Shown here: positions 1 to 8,800 of the stretch, one piece after another | Layout of the letters: each line of letters starts with the position of its first letter | Numbering within the stretch: position 1 is the stretch's first letter | Origin: an uncultured Clostridia bacterium | Lineage (GTDB): Bacteria > Bacillota > Clostridia > Peptostreptococcales > Anaerovoracaceae | DNA length: 13,420 bases | Direction of reading: 5' to 3' | Assembly (NCBI GenBank): GCA_937889655.1 | Contig: CALBZG010000101.1 | Span: forward strand, 1-13,420 | Notes under the pieces: generated by a model | Told to the model about the DNA's origin: nothing | Database searches by the model: none | Seen by the model: only the letters and a program-made list of their open reading frames with translations | Made by a program: the position numbers and the translations under genes

Positions 1-1193
1 ATGACATAAAGAACGACCCCGATTACATTGTAAATAGCGAAAAACAGGTAGACACCGGTGCCGCCCGCTACGTCGAGGACAATGCCGCCCGCCAATTGAC
101 AAAGTATGGTGGAGAAGCTTGACGCTGCATAATAAAGAGAGATGGACATGCCGAGGTGATCCCTGCTCACTGTCTTGTTGATGTATCTGATAAATTCAAC
201 CAGGATGATTCCATTGACCATGCCTTGAAGAAAAAATAAGGCAATTATCCAATAAGATGGCGGGCCGAAGCTGTACCATGCAAACCTTAGAGCGGAAATA
301 CACATGCTGGCTAAAAGCGTTTTTTCTATCGTGAACTTCGTTGAGATCCTGGCGGATAACGCCATGAATATGGTCTCGCTGCCCACCATCAATAGAAAGG
401 CTGTGCCGATTCCTGCAATCGTGCCGCCGCACTCAATATACAAAAAACTGAAATAGGTGTTATTAGCGACGTTGGTCCCAAGCAGAAAAAAGGATGCTGC
501 AATGATCCCCAAGAGCTTTCTGTTTTTCACAACATCACGGTATCTGATCTTCCTATGAAGCTTATCCTCATGGTCCTTCAGTTCTTCGAGTATGGCTTCG
601 GCTTGTTCCTGATCCGTTGCTGCAGTTTCGGTTCTCCATACCGCCTGCTGCTGTCGACCTCTTGATTCGGACCTTACGATCGCAAGTATGAAAAGCCCCG
701 CGATCACAAAACATATTGCGTACCCGGTAAAAATGATTTGAAGTCCGAAAACATCTGCTATTCTGCCGGCAACAAATACTGCCAAGGCAAATCCAATGCA
801 TCCCCACTTCCGGACTGCGCTGAAGGGCTGGTCTGCTTCGATGGTCATGGCATCAGACAATCCCATGATAGGCGCCTGGAAAAAGTATAATATAATAAAG
901 CCCCATAAAAAGACCCAATAACCCGTGGTCCACAACAAACAGCCGCCAATTGCGGCTGCGGAGAAGCATAGGCACATCACCATCAGCTTCTTGTTTTTCA
1001 TATTATTATATTTTTCACCCCAAAACGTTGTGGAAAATATAGCCATGGCTGTTCCAGCGGAGGTAATGGTCCCTATCTGAGCGCCGGTGAAACCCAATCC
1101 AATCAGGTACTGCCCCATCAACGGAAGCAATACACCTATCGCGGCATATGTAAACGTATTTAAAGCTACATAATTATAATAAATCTTTTTCAT
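1..1193 (-). CDS. MFS transporter, LacY/MFS_1-like family (3' end outside window)
   Basis: Translating the minus strand from the ATG at 1193 gives 397 codons with no stop before the window edge, so the C-terminus is missing. The protein starts MKKIYYNYVALNTF and is highly hydrophobic. Two transmembrane bundles are separated by a charged loop of about 50 residues (around residues 180-230, rich in E, K, R and Q), the usual MFS layout. The segment with RKWGCIGFALAVF after GLSDAMTIEA resembles the MFS_1-like/LacY-NupG type of symporter, whose members are about 400 residues long, so little should be missing. The substrate cannot be read from the sequence. The start lies inside the end of rqcP (20-nt overlap). 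No good ribosome binding site is visible, so translation may be coupled to rqcP. In B. subtilis this position holds yabP, yabQ and divIC instead. Family call is confident; exact start is less so. Confidence 0.8.
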   Translation of the reverse strand, partial: MKKIYYNYVALNTFTYAAIGVLLPLMGQYLIGLGFTGAQIGTITSAGTAMAIFSTTFWGEKYNNMKNKKLMVMCLCFSAAAIGGCLLWTTGYWVFLWGFIILYFFQAPIMGLSDAMTIEADQPFSAVRKWGCIGFALAVFVAGRIADVFGLQIIFTGYAICFVIAGLFILAIVRSESRGRQQQAVWRTETAATDQEQAEAILEELKDHEDKLHRKIRYRDVVKNRKLLGIIAASFFLLGTNVANNTYFSFLYIECGGTIAGIGTAFLLMVGSETIFMALSARISTKFTIEKTLLASMCISALRFAWYSFGPPSYWIIALFFLQGMVNGIILVEFIRYINKTVSRDHLGMSISLYYAASSFSTILCQLAGGIVLDVAGGTGVYLFFAIYNVIGVVLYV

Positions 1194-1431
1194 CAATGAT
1201 TTCGTACATGCCGGCGGCATCTTCCTTTTTCACGGATTCCGTAAGCGCAGTTACCTTTGCTGTCAATCTGCTGCTGCCAAACTGGATCGTTATAACATCC
1301 CCGATTTTAACTTCGCTGCCAGCTTTGGCAGGACGCCCGTTCAGGGAGACCCTCAGCGTATCACAGGCTTCCTTCGCAACGCTTCTTCGCTTGATCAATC
1401 TCGAGTTTTTTAAATATTTATCTATTCTCAT
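1174..1431 (-). CDS. rqcP: RqcP (YabO/Hsp15-like) S4-domain ribosome quality control protein
   Basis: This 85-residue protein starts MRIDKYLKNSRLIKRRSVAK, the RNA-binding S4 fold that covers most of its length. The C-terminal part (EDAAGMYEIIDEKD) matches the end of B. subtilis RqcP/YabO, which is 86 residues. RqcP binds obstructed 50S subunits carrying peptidyl-tRNA and works with RqcH in adding C-terminal alanine tails to stalled chains. The start at 1431 is preferred to the in-frame ATG at 1470: the family begins exactly at MR-DK, and the longer form would run through the terminator hairpin of hup. The ribosome binding site is weak (AGAG about 8 nt upstream). The position after mazG and hup fits the conserved locus. 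The stop codon lies 20 nt inside the following transporter gene. Confidence 0.93.
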   Translation of the reverse strand: MRIDKYLKNSRLIKRRSVAKEACDTLRVSLNGRPAKAGSEVKIGDVITIQFGSSRLTAKVTALTESVKKEDAAGMYEIIDEKDLL

Positions 1432-1456
1432 CTCTTCATCTCTTTGTCGGAAACAA

Positions 1457-1485
1457 TAAAAAGAGGGCAAACTTTCGCCGCCCTC
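1457..1485 (-). terminator. Intrinsic terminator downstream of hup
   Basis: On the minus strand, 23 nt after the hup stop codon, the sequence forms a 6-bp stem GAGGGC/GCCCTC (1480-1485 with 1463-1468) with an 11-nt loop, followed directly by TTTTT and then ATTGTTT. This is a standard rho-independent terminator shape. It lies between hup and rqcP, so rqcP and the transporter need readthrough or their own promoter. Confidence 0.8.
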
Positions 1486-1507
1486 CTCAACTTTCGTATT
1501 ATAATTC

Positions 1508-1786
1508 CTATTTATTTACAGCGTCCTTGAGAGCCTTTCCAGCCTTGAATACCGGAGCATTTGAAGCTTCGATCTTGATCACTTCGCCAGGCTTCCTAGG
1601 ATTTCTGCCCTGTCTTTCTTTTCTGCCACGAGTTTCAAAAGTTCCGAAACCGATCAGCTGTACCTTTTCCTGTCTTACGAGAGCGGCCTCTACTACATCA
1701 ATAAACGCATTCACTGCAACCTCTGCATCCTTCTTCGTCATGTTTGCTTTTTCTGCAACTGCAGCTACTAATTCTGCCTTGTTCAT
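1508..1786 (-). CDS. hup: HU-family DNA-binding protein
   Basis: This 92-residue protein is a full-length HU. The helical N-terminus is MNKAELVAAVAEKANMTKKD, the conserved core is GFGTFETRGRKERQGRNP (residues 46-63), and the DNA-clasping beta arm holds RNPRKPGE (61-68). The ending APVFKAGKALKDAVNK is typical. HU is a small dimeric nucleoid protein that bends and constrains DNA with little sequence preference. The start at 1786 is set by a strong AAGGAGG site about 8 nt upstream and by family length; the in-frame ATG at 1822 would add 12 unrelated residues. The gene sits 44 nt after mazG and ends in its own terminator, which fits a highly expressed gene. No convincing separate promoter was found in the short gap. 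Confidence 0.96.
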   Translation of the reverse strand: MNKAELVAAVAEKANMTKKDAEVAVNAFIDVVEAALVRQEKVQLIGFGTFETRGRKERQGRNPRKPGEVIKIEASNAPVFKAGKALKDAVNK

Positions 1787-1830
1787 GTACAATTCCTCCT
1801 TAATAATTTGATGATAGTTCATTGGATTTT

Positions 1831-2673
1831 TTAATCATTCTTCAGGGTTTTCGCATATTCCCAAAGAATGTCCATTTCTTCCAAAGACATTTCTTCTAGC
1901 CTTTTGCCGGAAGCCAATGCTGCTTTTTCTATCTCGGAAAATCTTTTAATAAACTTCTCCGAGGTCAGATTCAGAGCCTCTTCGGGATCAACACCCAGAA
2001 ATCTCGCGGTATTCACTGCGGAGAAAATCAAATCTCCCAGTTCCTCCACGATCTTTTCCTTTTGTTTCGACTCTGCTGCTTCTTTCAGTTCCGACACTTC
2101 TTCATCAATCTTTTGAAAAGCACACGCGACATCATCCCAGTCAAACCCAACCTCAGCAGCCCTTGCCTGTATTTTAAAACTGCGAGTTAACGCCGGCAGG
2201 GCCTTGGGTACTGCCGAAAGCCTTGCCGTATGCGAGGCCTCTCCATGCTCTCTTCTTTTGACATTCTCCCATTTTTCAAGGGCTTTGTCAATAGAATTAG
2301 CTTCTTCCCTCAAAAAAACATGGGGATGGCGGCGGATCATCTTATCACATTCTTTATTGATGACATCAGTCAAGTCAAACCTTTTTGACTCTGCTGCCAG
2401 AGATGAATGAAAAAGCACCTGTAGAAAAACATCGCCCAATTCTTCTTCCAGGTTTTCATAATTTCCAGTGTTGATAGCTTCGACCACTTCATAAGCTTCT
2501 TCCAGCATACAGACTCTCAGGCTTTCATGAGTCTGTTCCCGATCCCAGGGGCACTCCCTTCTGAGCACCTTCAGGATTTCGATCAGCCTCGCGAATGCCT
2601 CTTCCGGGCGCCGGGCTTCTTCAGTAAGATTTTCGTACTCCGGAACACATAATGGATGGTTTTTTTCGGCCAT
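1831..2673 (-). CDS. mazG: MazG nucleoside triphosphate pyrophosphohydrolase
   Basis: The 280-residue protein has two tandem MazG domains. The first begins around residue 28 and contains CPWDREQTHESL (41-52), the metal-binding EExxE (58-62) and EELGD (77-81), then RRHPHVF (114-120). The second has EEVSE (191-195) and EELGD (210-214). MazG hydrolyses (d)NTPs to monophosphates and pyrophosphate in the cytoplasm, removing aberrant nucleotides. The size and layout resemble E. coli MazG (263 residues). The B. subtilis homologue in this locus, YabN, carries an extra N-terminal tetrapyrrole-methylase-like domain that is absent here; only about 25 extra residues precede the MazG region. An AAGGG site lies about 8 nt before the ATG. 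It sits 30 nt after the flippase gene, presumably in the same transcript. Confidence 0.95.
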   Translation of the reverse strand: MAEKNHPLCVPEYENLTEEARRPEEAFARLIEILKVLRRECPWDREQTHESLRVCMLEEAYEVVEAINTGNYENLEEELGDVFLQVLFHSSLAAESKRFDLTDVINKECDKMIRRHPHVFLREEANSIDKALEKWENVKRREHGEASHTARLSAVPKALPALTRSFKIQARAAEVGFDWDDVACAFQKIDEEVSELKEAAESKQKEKIVEELGDLIFSAVNTARFLGVDPEEALNLTSEKFIKRFSEIEKAALASGKRLEEMSLEEMDILWEYAKTLKND

Positions 2674-2703
2674 GCAAAATCCCTTTCTGCCATGAATTGA
2701 GAA

Positions 2704-4305
2704 TTATTTGATAAAACGATCAACAATCTTGACCAGTTTCGTTCCTTTTGGCAATTTCAATATTTCGTCCCTGCTGATGGACTTTGTAACGAAAAGTAAA
2801 ATGCTGTATGTCAAAGCAGCAATCAAAACAGCCAGGACCGTCGCGATGGCGTTGCTGGAAAGCACCGCATAGCACCCTTTGTAGCAGGCCAAGGCGGCAG
2901 CGGCCATAACCAGAGCCGACAGACAAGGTTTGATATAGGTCAGCTTGATATCAAATTGCGCGCCGGTATGTTTCCGGACCGCGATGAGGTTTAAAACGGA
3001 AGCAACGATATACGCGCACACCGTTCCTACTGCAGCTCCTTTGACATTGATCGAATAAATGCCCGCCAGCCACCAGGTCACACCAATTTTCACTGCCGCC
3101 CCAATAGCAAGATTGCATACAGGGATCAATTGCTTTCCCATCCCCTGCAGAACACCTGTCAGTGTTTGAATCGTCGAGAGGAATATCACGCCGAAAGCCA
3201 TTATGACAAGGCAAGGCGCGGCCGCCAGTGCGCTTTCCCTCTGGAACGGATAGAGCAAAAGCATGATCTGCTCTGCCAGTACCATCAATCCGAACGCGCA
3301 GGGGAAACCTGCGATCATAGCAGTCCTGAGACCGAGCTCAACATTGTCCCTGAGAAAGGTCATATCCTTTTGTTTCCAGGCCATGGCCACGGTAGGCACG
3401 AGGCTCATCGAAACCGCCTGGGTCAACACTTGAGGGAAATTGATCAAGGGTCCTGCAAATCCTGACAATTGGCCGTATAAGTCTTCCGATTGAACGGCGG
3501 TCCATCCTGCAGAAGCCAACCTCCGCATGATAATCGCTACATCGATGAAATTCATGATTGGCATGATGGCTGCTCCAATAGTAATAGGAACAGCAATCAC
3601 CAATATTTTCGCCAGAATCACCCTTTCTGGTTCGCTGCCAAGTTCTTCGGTTTTTTCTATGTCTTCCCTAAAGCTTTCTTTTCTTTTTAAATAGATAATG
3701 GCGACAGTGATCAACCCGGCGATGCCGCCCGCTGTGGCGCCTGATGCCGCTCCGGCCGCTGCCTCCATGGTCCCGGTTTTCATCAGCACGTAAGCCAGCG
3801 ATAATCCCAGTCCAACTCTGAACAGTTGCTCAACGATCTGGGATGTGGCAGTAGGCTTCATATTCTGCATACCCTGAAAATAGCCTCGAAATGCGGCCAT
3901 GACCGAAACAAACAGAAGTGCCGGGGCGATCGCTCTCATAGTGAACAGCGCCCCTTCCATATTGATGATTTCAACAATTTTACCGGCGCCGAAAAAACAT
4001 AGTGAAAACGATGCGAGTCCGATGCTGAGGAGCAGATATAGTGAAGTTCTGAACACTTTATGTGCAGCATAATGATGGCCTGAGGCGATCCTCTCCGAAA
4101 CCATCCGGGAGATGGCAACGGGGATCCCGGCCGTGGCCAGCATCATAAAAAAAACATAAACAGGATATGCCGCCTGATAATAAGCCATACCCTGAGTTCC
4201 GATCATATTTGCCAGTGGTATTCGAAAAAAAGCGCCTAATACTTTTATAATAATTCCGGCTGCAGCCAGGACTACAGCCCCCTGCATGAAGGACTTTTTA
4301 GTCAT
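2704..4305 (-). CDS. SpoVB/YabM-family polysaccharide (lipid-linked precursor) flippase
   Basis: This 533-residue integral membrane protein has about 14 hydrophobic segments, the size and layout of the MOP/MVF superfamily that includes SpoVB, YtgP/MurJ and YabM. The N-terminus (MTKKSFMQGAVVLAAAGIII then KVLGAFFRIPLANMIG) and the motif FRGYFQGMQNMKPTATSQI (about residues 139-157) are typical of the SpoVB-like group. LTGVLQGMGKQLIP in the second half is the repeat counterpart of the FQGMQNM motif. Such proteins are thought to move undecaprenyl-linked glycans across the membrane; the exact cargo here is not shown. Position between mfd and mazG matches B. subtilis yabM. A GGAG site lies 6 nt before the start, and the gene follows the amidohydrolase by 34 nt. 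It could serve as peptidoglycan, spore cortex or other polysaccharide flippase. Confidence 0.88.
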   Translation of the reverse strand: MTKKSFMQGAVVLAAAGIIIKVLGAFFRIPLANMIGTQGMAYYQAAYPVYVFFMMLATAGIPVAISRMVSERIASGHHYAAHKVFRTSLYLLLSIGLASFSLCFFGAGKIVEIINMEGALFTMRAIAPALLFVSVMAAFRGYFQGMQNMKPTATSQIVEQLFRVGLGLSLAYVLMKTGTMEAAAGAASGATAGGIAGLITVAIIYLKRKESFREDIEKTEELGSEPERVILAKILVIAVPITIGAAIMPIMNFIDVAIIMRRLASAGWTAVQSEDLYGQLSGFAGPLINFPQVLTQAVSMSLVPTVAMAWKQKDMTFLRDNVELGLRTAMIAGFPCAFGLMVLAEQIMLLLYPFQRESALAAAPCLVIMAFGVIFLSTIQTLTGVLQGMGKQLIPVCNLAIGAAVKIGVTWWLAGIYSINVKGAAVGTVCAYIVASVLNLIAVRKHTGAQFDIKLTYIKPCLSALVMAAAALACYKGCYAVLSSNAIATVLAVLIAALTYSILLFVTKSISRDEILKLPKGTKLVKIVDRFIK

Positions 4306-4339
4306 CAGTATCTCCGTCCGATTCAGAATATAGTCTTTC

Positions 4340-5632
4340 CTATAGTTCGCTCAATATCCTCTGTGTTGATTTTCCTGCCTCGTAGATTGCTCTTTCAATA
4401 TCTATTGTGGTGTAGCAGCCGTCTTTATAGAGAACTCTCCCGTCTACCATCGTGAGGATCACATCGCTTCCGGATGCGGAATACACGATATTGTTCAGGA
4501 TATTGTGTACCGGGTTCATATGCGGCTGATCAATGTCCAGTACTATCAAATCAGCTTTATAGCCTGATGCCAATTTACCGCAATCTTTTCTTCCCTGGCC
4601 AATGGCGCCGCCCAAGGTGGCAGCCCGCAAGGCTTCCAAAGGTGTCACGGCTGTCGGATCTCCATAATACATCTTTGAAACCAGGGCGAATGTCTTGATC
4701 TCCTCGATAAAGTTCAAGCTGTTGTTGCTTGCAACACTGTCGGTTCCGATGGCAACATTGACGCCCCGCTTTAAGAGTTCCGGCACATTGCACACGCCAC
4801 TTGCGAGTTTGAGGTTGCTCACCGGATTGCATGCAACCGTTACTCCCTTTTCCTTTAATATATCAAAATCCTCCCCTTCGATCCAAACGCAGTGAGCAGC
4901 GGTGGTTCTCGTATCTAATATTCCCTGCTCCGCAAAGTACCGGGTCGGTGTCAGGCCGTATTTTTCTTTACATGCTTCGTGCTCAAACCTTGTTTCGGAT
5001 ACATGCACATGCATATTGGCGCCGATAGCCTTCGTATAATCTGCAAGGGATCTGGCCGTTGCCGGATCGGATGTGTATTCTGCATGAAGGCTCATGTCGA
5101 CTTTGATCCTATCCTGCTCCGCTCCATTATACTTTTCGAAAAGGTCTTTCATCTCCAGAGCTCCTTCCATGCTCCAAAGATCGGCACCGGTGAAGTTGGT
5201 GATGCTTCTGGACAGATTGTTCTTTGTTCTGCTCTCAATGATGGCCCGGATCATGGCCTCCGAAAAATAGTACATATCCGTTGTGGATACAATACCGAAC
5301 CGAAGGGACTCGGCCATGGCCAGCAATGTCCCGTTGTATACATCCTCGTCTCGAAGCTTGGCTTCAAAAGGGAATATCTTACTGCCCAGCCAGTCCTGCA
5401 ATGCCAGATTTTCTCCGTACCCCCGCATAAGCGTCATGGGCGAATGTGCATGGCTATTCACGAAACCGGCCATCAGCAGTTTGCCTTTTCCTTCATAATG
5501 TTCTCCATATGAGGAGGGCTCCGCAGGCATGGCGTCCCCAACGTAGTCTATGCGATCCCCGGTAGTGCCAACAAACATATTTTGTCTGGGGCATAGATTT
5601 TCATCTAAAATTGTTATTTTTTTAAATAGCAT
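4340..5632 (-). CDS. mtaD: 5-methylthioadenosine/S-adenosylhomocysteine deaminase-type amidohydrolase
   Basis: The 430-residue protein is a metal-dependent amidohydrolase of the MtaD/TrzN group. Metal ligands are visible in order: H61 and H63 (NSHAHSPMTLMRG), H210 followed by E213 (HVHVSE), H247 (AAHCVW) and D298 (IGTDSVASNN). SLHAEYT (H183) occupies the usual substrate-binding position. The C-terminal ADLIVLD and DGRVLYKDG strands complete the small beta domain. MtaD enzymes deaminate MTA and SAH, and sometimes adenosine, to the inosyl products in salvage of methionine and adenine. The substrate is not certain, since close relatives act on other N-heterocycles. An AAGGAG site lies 9 nt before the ATG. 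The gene stands between mfd and the YabM-like gene, where spoVT stands in B. subtilis, and begins after the longest gap in the array, which contains candidate promoters. Confidence 0.88.
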   Translation of the reverse strand: MLFKKITILDENLCPRQNMFVGTTGDRIDYVGDAMPAEPSSYGEHYEGKGKLLMAGFVNSHAHSPMTLMRGYGENLALQDWLGSKIFPFEAKLRDEDVYNGTLLAMAESLRFGIVSTTDMYYFSEAMIRAIIESRTKNNLSRSITNFTGADLWSMEGALEMKDLFEKYNGAEQDRIKVDMSLHAEYTSDPATARSLADYTKAIGANMHVHVSETRFEHEACKEKYGLTPTRYFAEQGILDTRTTAAHCVWIEGEDFDILKEKGVTVACNPVSNLKLASGVCNVPELLKRGVNVAIGTDSVASNNSLNFIEEIKTFALVSKMYYGDPTAVTPLEALRAATLGGAIGQGRKDCGKLASGYKADLIVLDIDQPHMNPVHNILNNIVYSASGSDVILTMVDGRVLYKDGCYTTIDIERAIYEAGKSTQRILSEL

Positions 5633-5684
5633 GCCTCTGGTCTCCTTCGCTTCGATCCATCACACTAATACCTACTAATACTTG

Positions 5685-5714
5685 CTTATAATCATACTAT
5701 TATTTTTAATCCAA
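5685..5714 (-). promoter_or_regulatory. Candidate sigma-A promoter for the amidohydrolase gene
   Basis: On the minus strand TTGGAT (5709-5714) and TATAAG (5685-5690) are separated by 18 nt, a 4/6 and 5/6 match to the -35 and -10 consensus. Transcription would start about 45 nt before the amidohydrolase ATG. It competes with the better -10 at 5776-5781. Confidence 0.35.
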
Positions 5715-5775
5715 CTAATTCTTTTTTTGATCGATCGGTTTTCCCATTGTCTGATCCGTTTCGAAAGGGCGTGTT

Positions 5776-5805
5776 ATTATAACATATCTACATCAGCAAT
5801 TCCAA
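5776..5805 (-). promoter_or_regulatory. Candidate extended -10 promoter at the 3' end of mfd
   Basis: The minus strand carries a perfect extended -10, TGTTATAAT (5776-5784), with TTGGAA (5800-5805) 18 nt upstream of the hexamer. It overlaps the last codons of mfd and faces the amidohydrolase, giving a leader of roughly 135 nt. It would give the amidohydrolase-flippase-mazG-hup genes transcription independent of mfd. Confidence 0.45.
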
Positions 5806-8800
5806 TACAGTGATGACTTCATCCAGCTTCTTGGCCGGGTCCGCCGCAAAGGTGATCATTGGCTTCACCCCTCCTCCGATTGAAGTGCGTTTTTCAAACC
5901 TGGCATATAGCGCTGCGTAATTCTTCGGCGTGATCGGATTGACTTTTGCAATGTGGAATACGATTTTGCCACGGTCTTCGGATATTCTCGTGATGCACAG
6001 CTTTTCTGCCATGGAGCGTATTCTGGATACTTTGAGCAAAGACAACGTCTCCGGCGGGACATCTCCGAACCGATCCGTCAACTCTTCCTTGACATCCTCC
6101 TGGTCTTCCGCATTTTCAATTTCTGCGATTCTCTTGTACATTTGAAGCTTCAGGGCTTCATCCTGAATGTAAAGATCCGGTACATATGCAGTCACCTTCA
6201 ATTCCACTGAAGCCTCTTCCCTGTCAGGGATCACAGCTTCTCCCGTCAGCGATCTCACCGCTTCATCCACGAGTTTGCAATACAGTTCATACCCGATGGT
6301 CATCATATGGCCGGATTGCTCCGTACCCAGTATATTCCCGGCGCCCCTGATTTCCAGATCTCTCATAGCTACCTTGAAACCTGCGCCGAACTCTGTAAAT
6401 TCCTTTATAGCCCGCAGCCTTTTTTCTGCTACCTCAGACAGGACCTTCCCCCGCTGGTGCATGAGATAGGCATAAGCCATTCGATTGGATCTTCCTACTC
6501 TTCCACGAAGCTGATAAAGCTGGCTTAGCCCGAAATGGTCTGCTTCGAGAACGATGATCGTATTTACATTCGGGATGTCCAATCCGGCCTCGATGATGGT
6601 GGTGGATACAAGCACGTCCTTTTCGCCATCTACGAAAGACATCATCACATCTTCCAAATCACGTTCATTCATCTGGCCATGGCCCACCGCCACTCTGGCA
6701 TCGGGCACCAGCCTGGCGATTTTGGAGGCGATTTTCTGGATGCCTCTGACACGGTTGAAGACCACATACACCTGCCCGCTCCGGGCGATCTCTCTTTCGA
6801 TCACTTCCCGCATCATTAAGTCGTCCTGCTCCATGACATAGGTTTGCACAGGATATCTTTCCTCCGGCGGCTCTTCGATAAGGCTCATATTTTTGATGCC
6901 CACCAGGGACATATGGAGTGTCCTTGGTATCGGCGTTGCGGACAGCGTCAGCACATCGACATTTTTTCGAAGCTGTTTGATGGCTTCCTTATGCTTCACT
7001 CCGAAACGCTGTTCCTCATCGATCACCAGAAGACCGAGGTCCTTGAATTTGATGTCCTTGGACAGCAGCCTATGTGTTCCTATAACGATATCCACAGTAC
7101 CCTTCGAGAGTTTTCCGGCTATGTCGCTCTGTTGCGAAGATGTTTTGAACCGGGACATCATTTCAAGAGTGAATGGAAATTTTTCGAACCGGTGTTTTAG
7201 GGTATGATAATGCTGATTCGCCAGAATCGTTGTCGGCACCAGGATGGCTGCCTGCTTGCCATCAGCTACGCACTTGAAAACCGCCCGGGCCGCTACTTCT
7301 GTTTTACCGAAGCCGACATCTCCGCAGAGCAGTCTGTCCATAGCTTCAGGTTTTTCCATATCTGTCTTGATCTCTTCAATACAGCGAAGCTGATCTTCAG
7401 TCTCGCTATATGGAAACAAGTCTTCGAATTCTCGCTGCCAAGGGGTATCCGGACCGAAGGCATGCCCCGGCTCCGAAGCTCTGGCTGCATTAAGTTCCAG
7501 GAGCTCTTTCGCCATGTCTTCGATGGCCGCTTTGGCTCTGGCTTTAGTATTCTTCCATTCCACTCCGGAAAGGCGGTTGATTTTAGGAACGAGCCCTTCC
7601 GCTCCCACATACTTTTGGATAAGGTCCATCTGCTCGACCGGAACGTAGAGCAAGTCCTCTCCGCCATACTTTATTTTAAGATAGTCTTTCTTGGTGCCTT
7701 CAACAACGAGCTGTTCGATGCCCAGGAATTTCCCGATCCCGTGGTTCTCATGAACTACATAATCACCTTTTCTGAGTTCAGTGAAGGCCCTGATGGCCTG
7801 CCCCTCCCTGCGCTTCAGTCTTTTACCTTTTGCTGCTTTACTGTTTGTAAAAATGTCTCCATCCCAGATGACGATGCATTTTTCCTGAACAAACTCTAGG
7901 CCGGAGGTTAGGTTCCCGATTTTCAGATCGACCTTGCCACTCAGATCTTCTCTGCTGAGGAACTCCTTCAGATTTTTTATTCTGTCTTCCGTAGAACAGG
8001 CAATGGTGATATGATAGTCTTTTTTGATATAGTTCTTTAAATCAGCAAGAAACATGTCGAGACTGCCGTTATATATCGGACCTTGCCGGGTGTTTAAATG
8101 GTGTTCTTCTGCAAACGATTCGCTTCCCTTGATCGGTTTTTGGAAAGGCGTAAACACGTAAATCTGTTTGTCAAGAGCTCCTCGGCTGGCCAGTCCAAAT
8201 AATTCGATCAAATCTGTCTTGTCTTTGATTTGTCTTTTATCGATGGGTATCGCGCGACCGATCTCAAGCAGCGTTTCAAATTCAGCCAGACCCTCCTTAT
8301 GAATGAACTCCGCCGTATCAAATATTCTGTCGGGATCATCTACCATGATCGACGCGTCTTTGCACAGGTAATCCCAAAGCCGTTCCGTCTGCTCACAAAA
8401 ATATTCAATATAATTTTCCAGTATCTGTATGTTGGTGCCTTGCAAAACCGTTTCGATCAACTGTGCTTTCCGTCTACTGAGCTCTTCTTCCAGCAGATTG
8501 CTGCCAGCGCTCTGACCCTCGCTTTGCGCTTCAGCTCTTCTTATGATCGAATCGATATGTCTATCGTATTCCTTTTCAATTTTTTCAGCAGCCTTCTTAA
8601 ACAATTCCGGCTCTTCCGGGAGTTGAGCTGCAGGATAGATTTCAATGTTCTTCAGATCGCCTTTGGAGCGCTGTGAATCCATATTGAAGCTGCGGATGGA
8701 TTCCACCTCGGTGTCAAAAAATTCGATACGGTAAGGTTCCTCTGCATCCGGGGTGAAAATGTCCAGGATGGATCCTCTTGGGCTGAACTGACCCTGGCCG

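Noticed and set aside
1428..1440. Tiny upstream reading frame (ATG AAG AGA TGA) overlapping the rqcP start
   Set aside because: Three codons in a purine-rich stretch are expected by chance and there is no other support.
1432..1470. Longer RqcP start at 1470
   Set aside because: It begins within the hup terminator hairpin, and the family starts at the MR-DK motif.
1787..1822. Longer HU start at 1822
   Set aside because: It would add 12 residues foreign to HU and leave the AAGGAGG site inside the coding region.
4979..5512. 177-codon plus-strand open frame inside the amidohydrolase gene
   Set aside because: It is antisense to a clearly coding gene and its composition resembles no known protein.
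5773..5783. Small palindrome GTTATTATAAC after mfd
   Set aside because: Five-base A/T-rich arms are weak, and the sequence is better explained by the extended -10 element it contains.
5700..5787. Possible terminator after mfd (GATC repeats followed by A-rich run)
   Set aside because: The short GATC self-complementary pieces do not form a stable stem followed by a T-run on the minus strand.
7204..7899. 231-codon plus-strand open frame inside mfd
   Set aside because: It is the reverse of conserved Mfd motor and CarD-like domain coding sequence, with no recognisable domain or ribosome site; a shadow frame.
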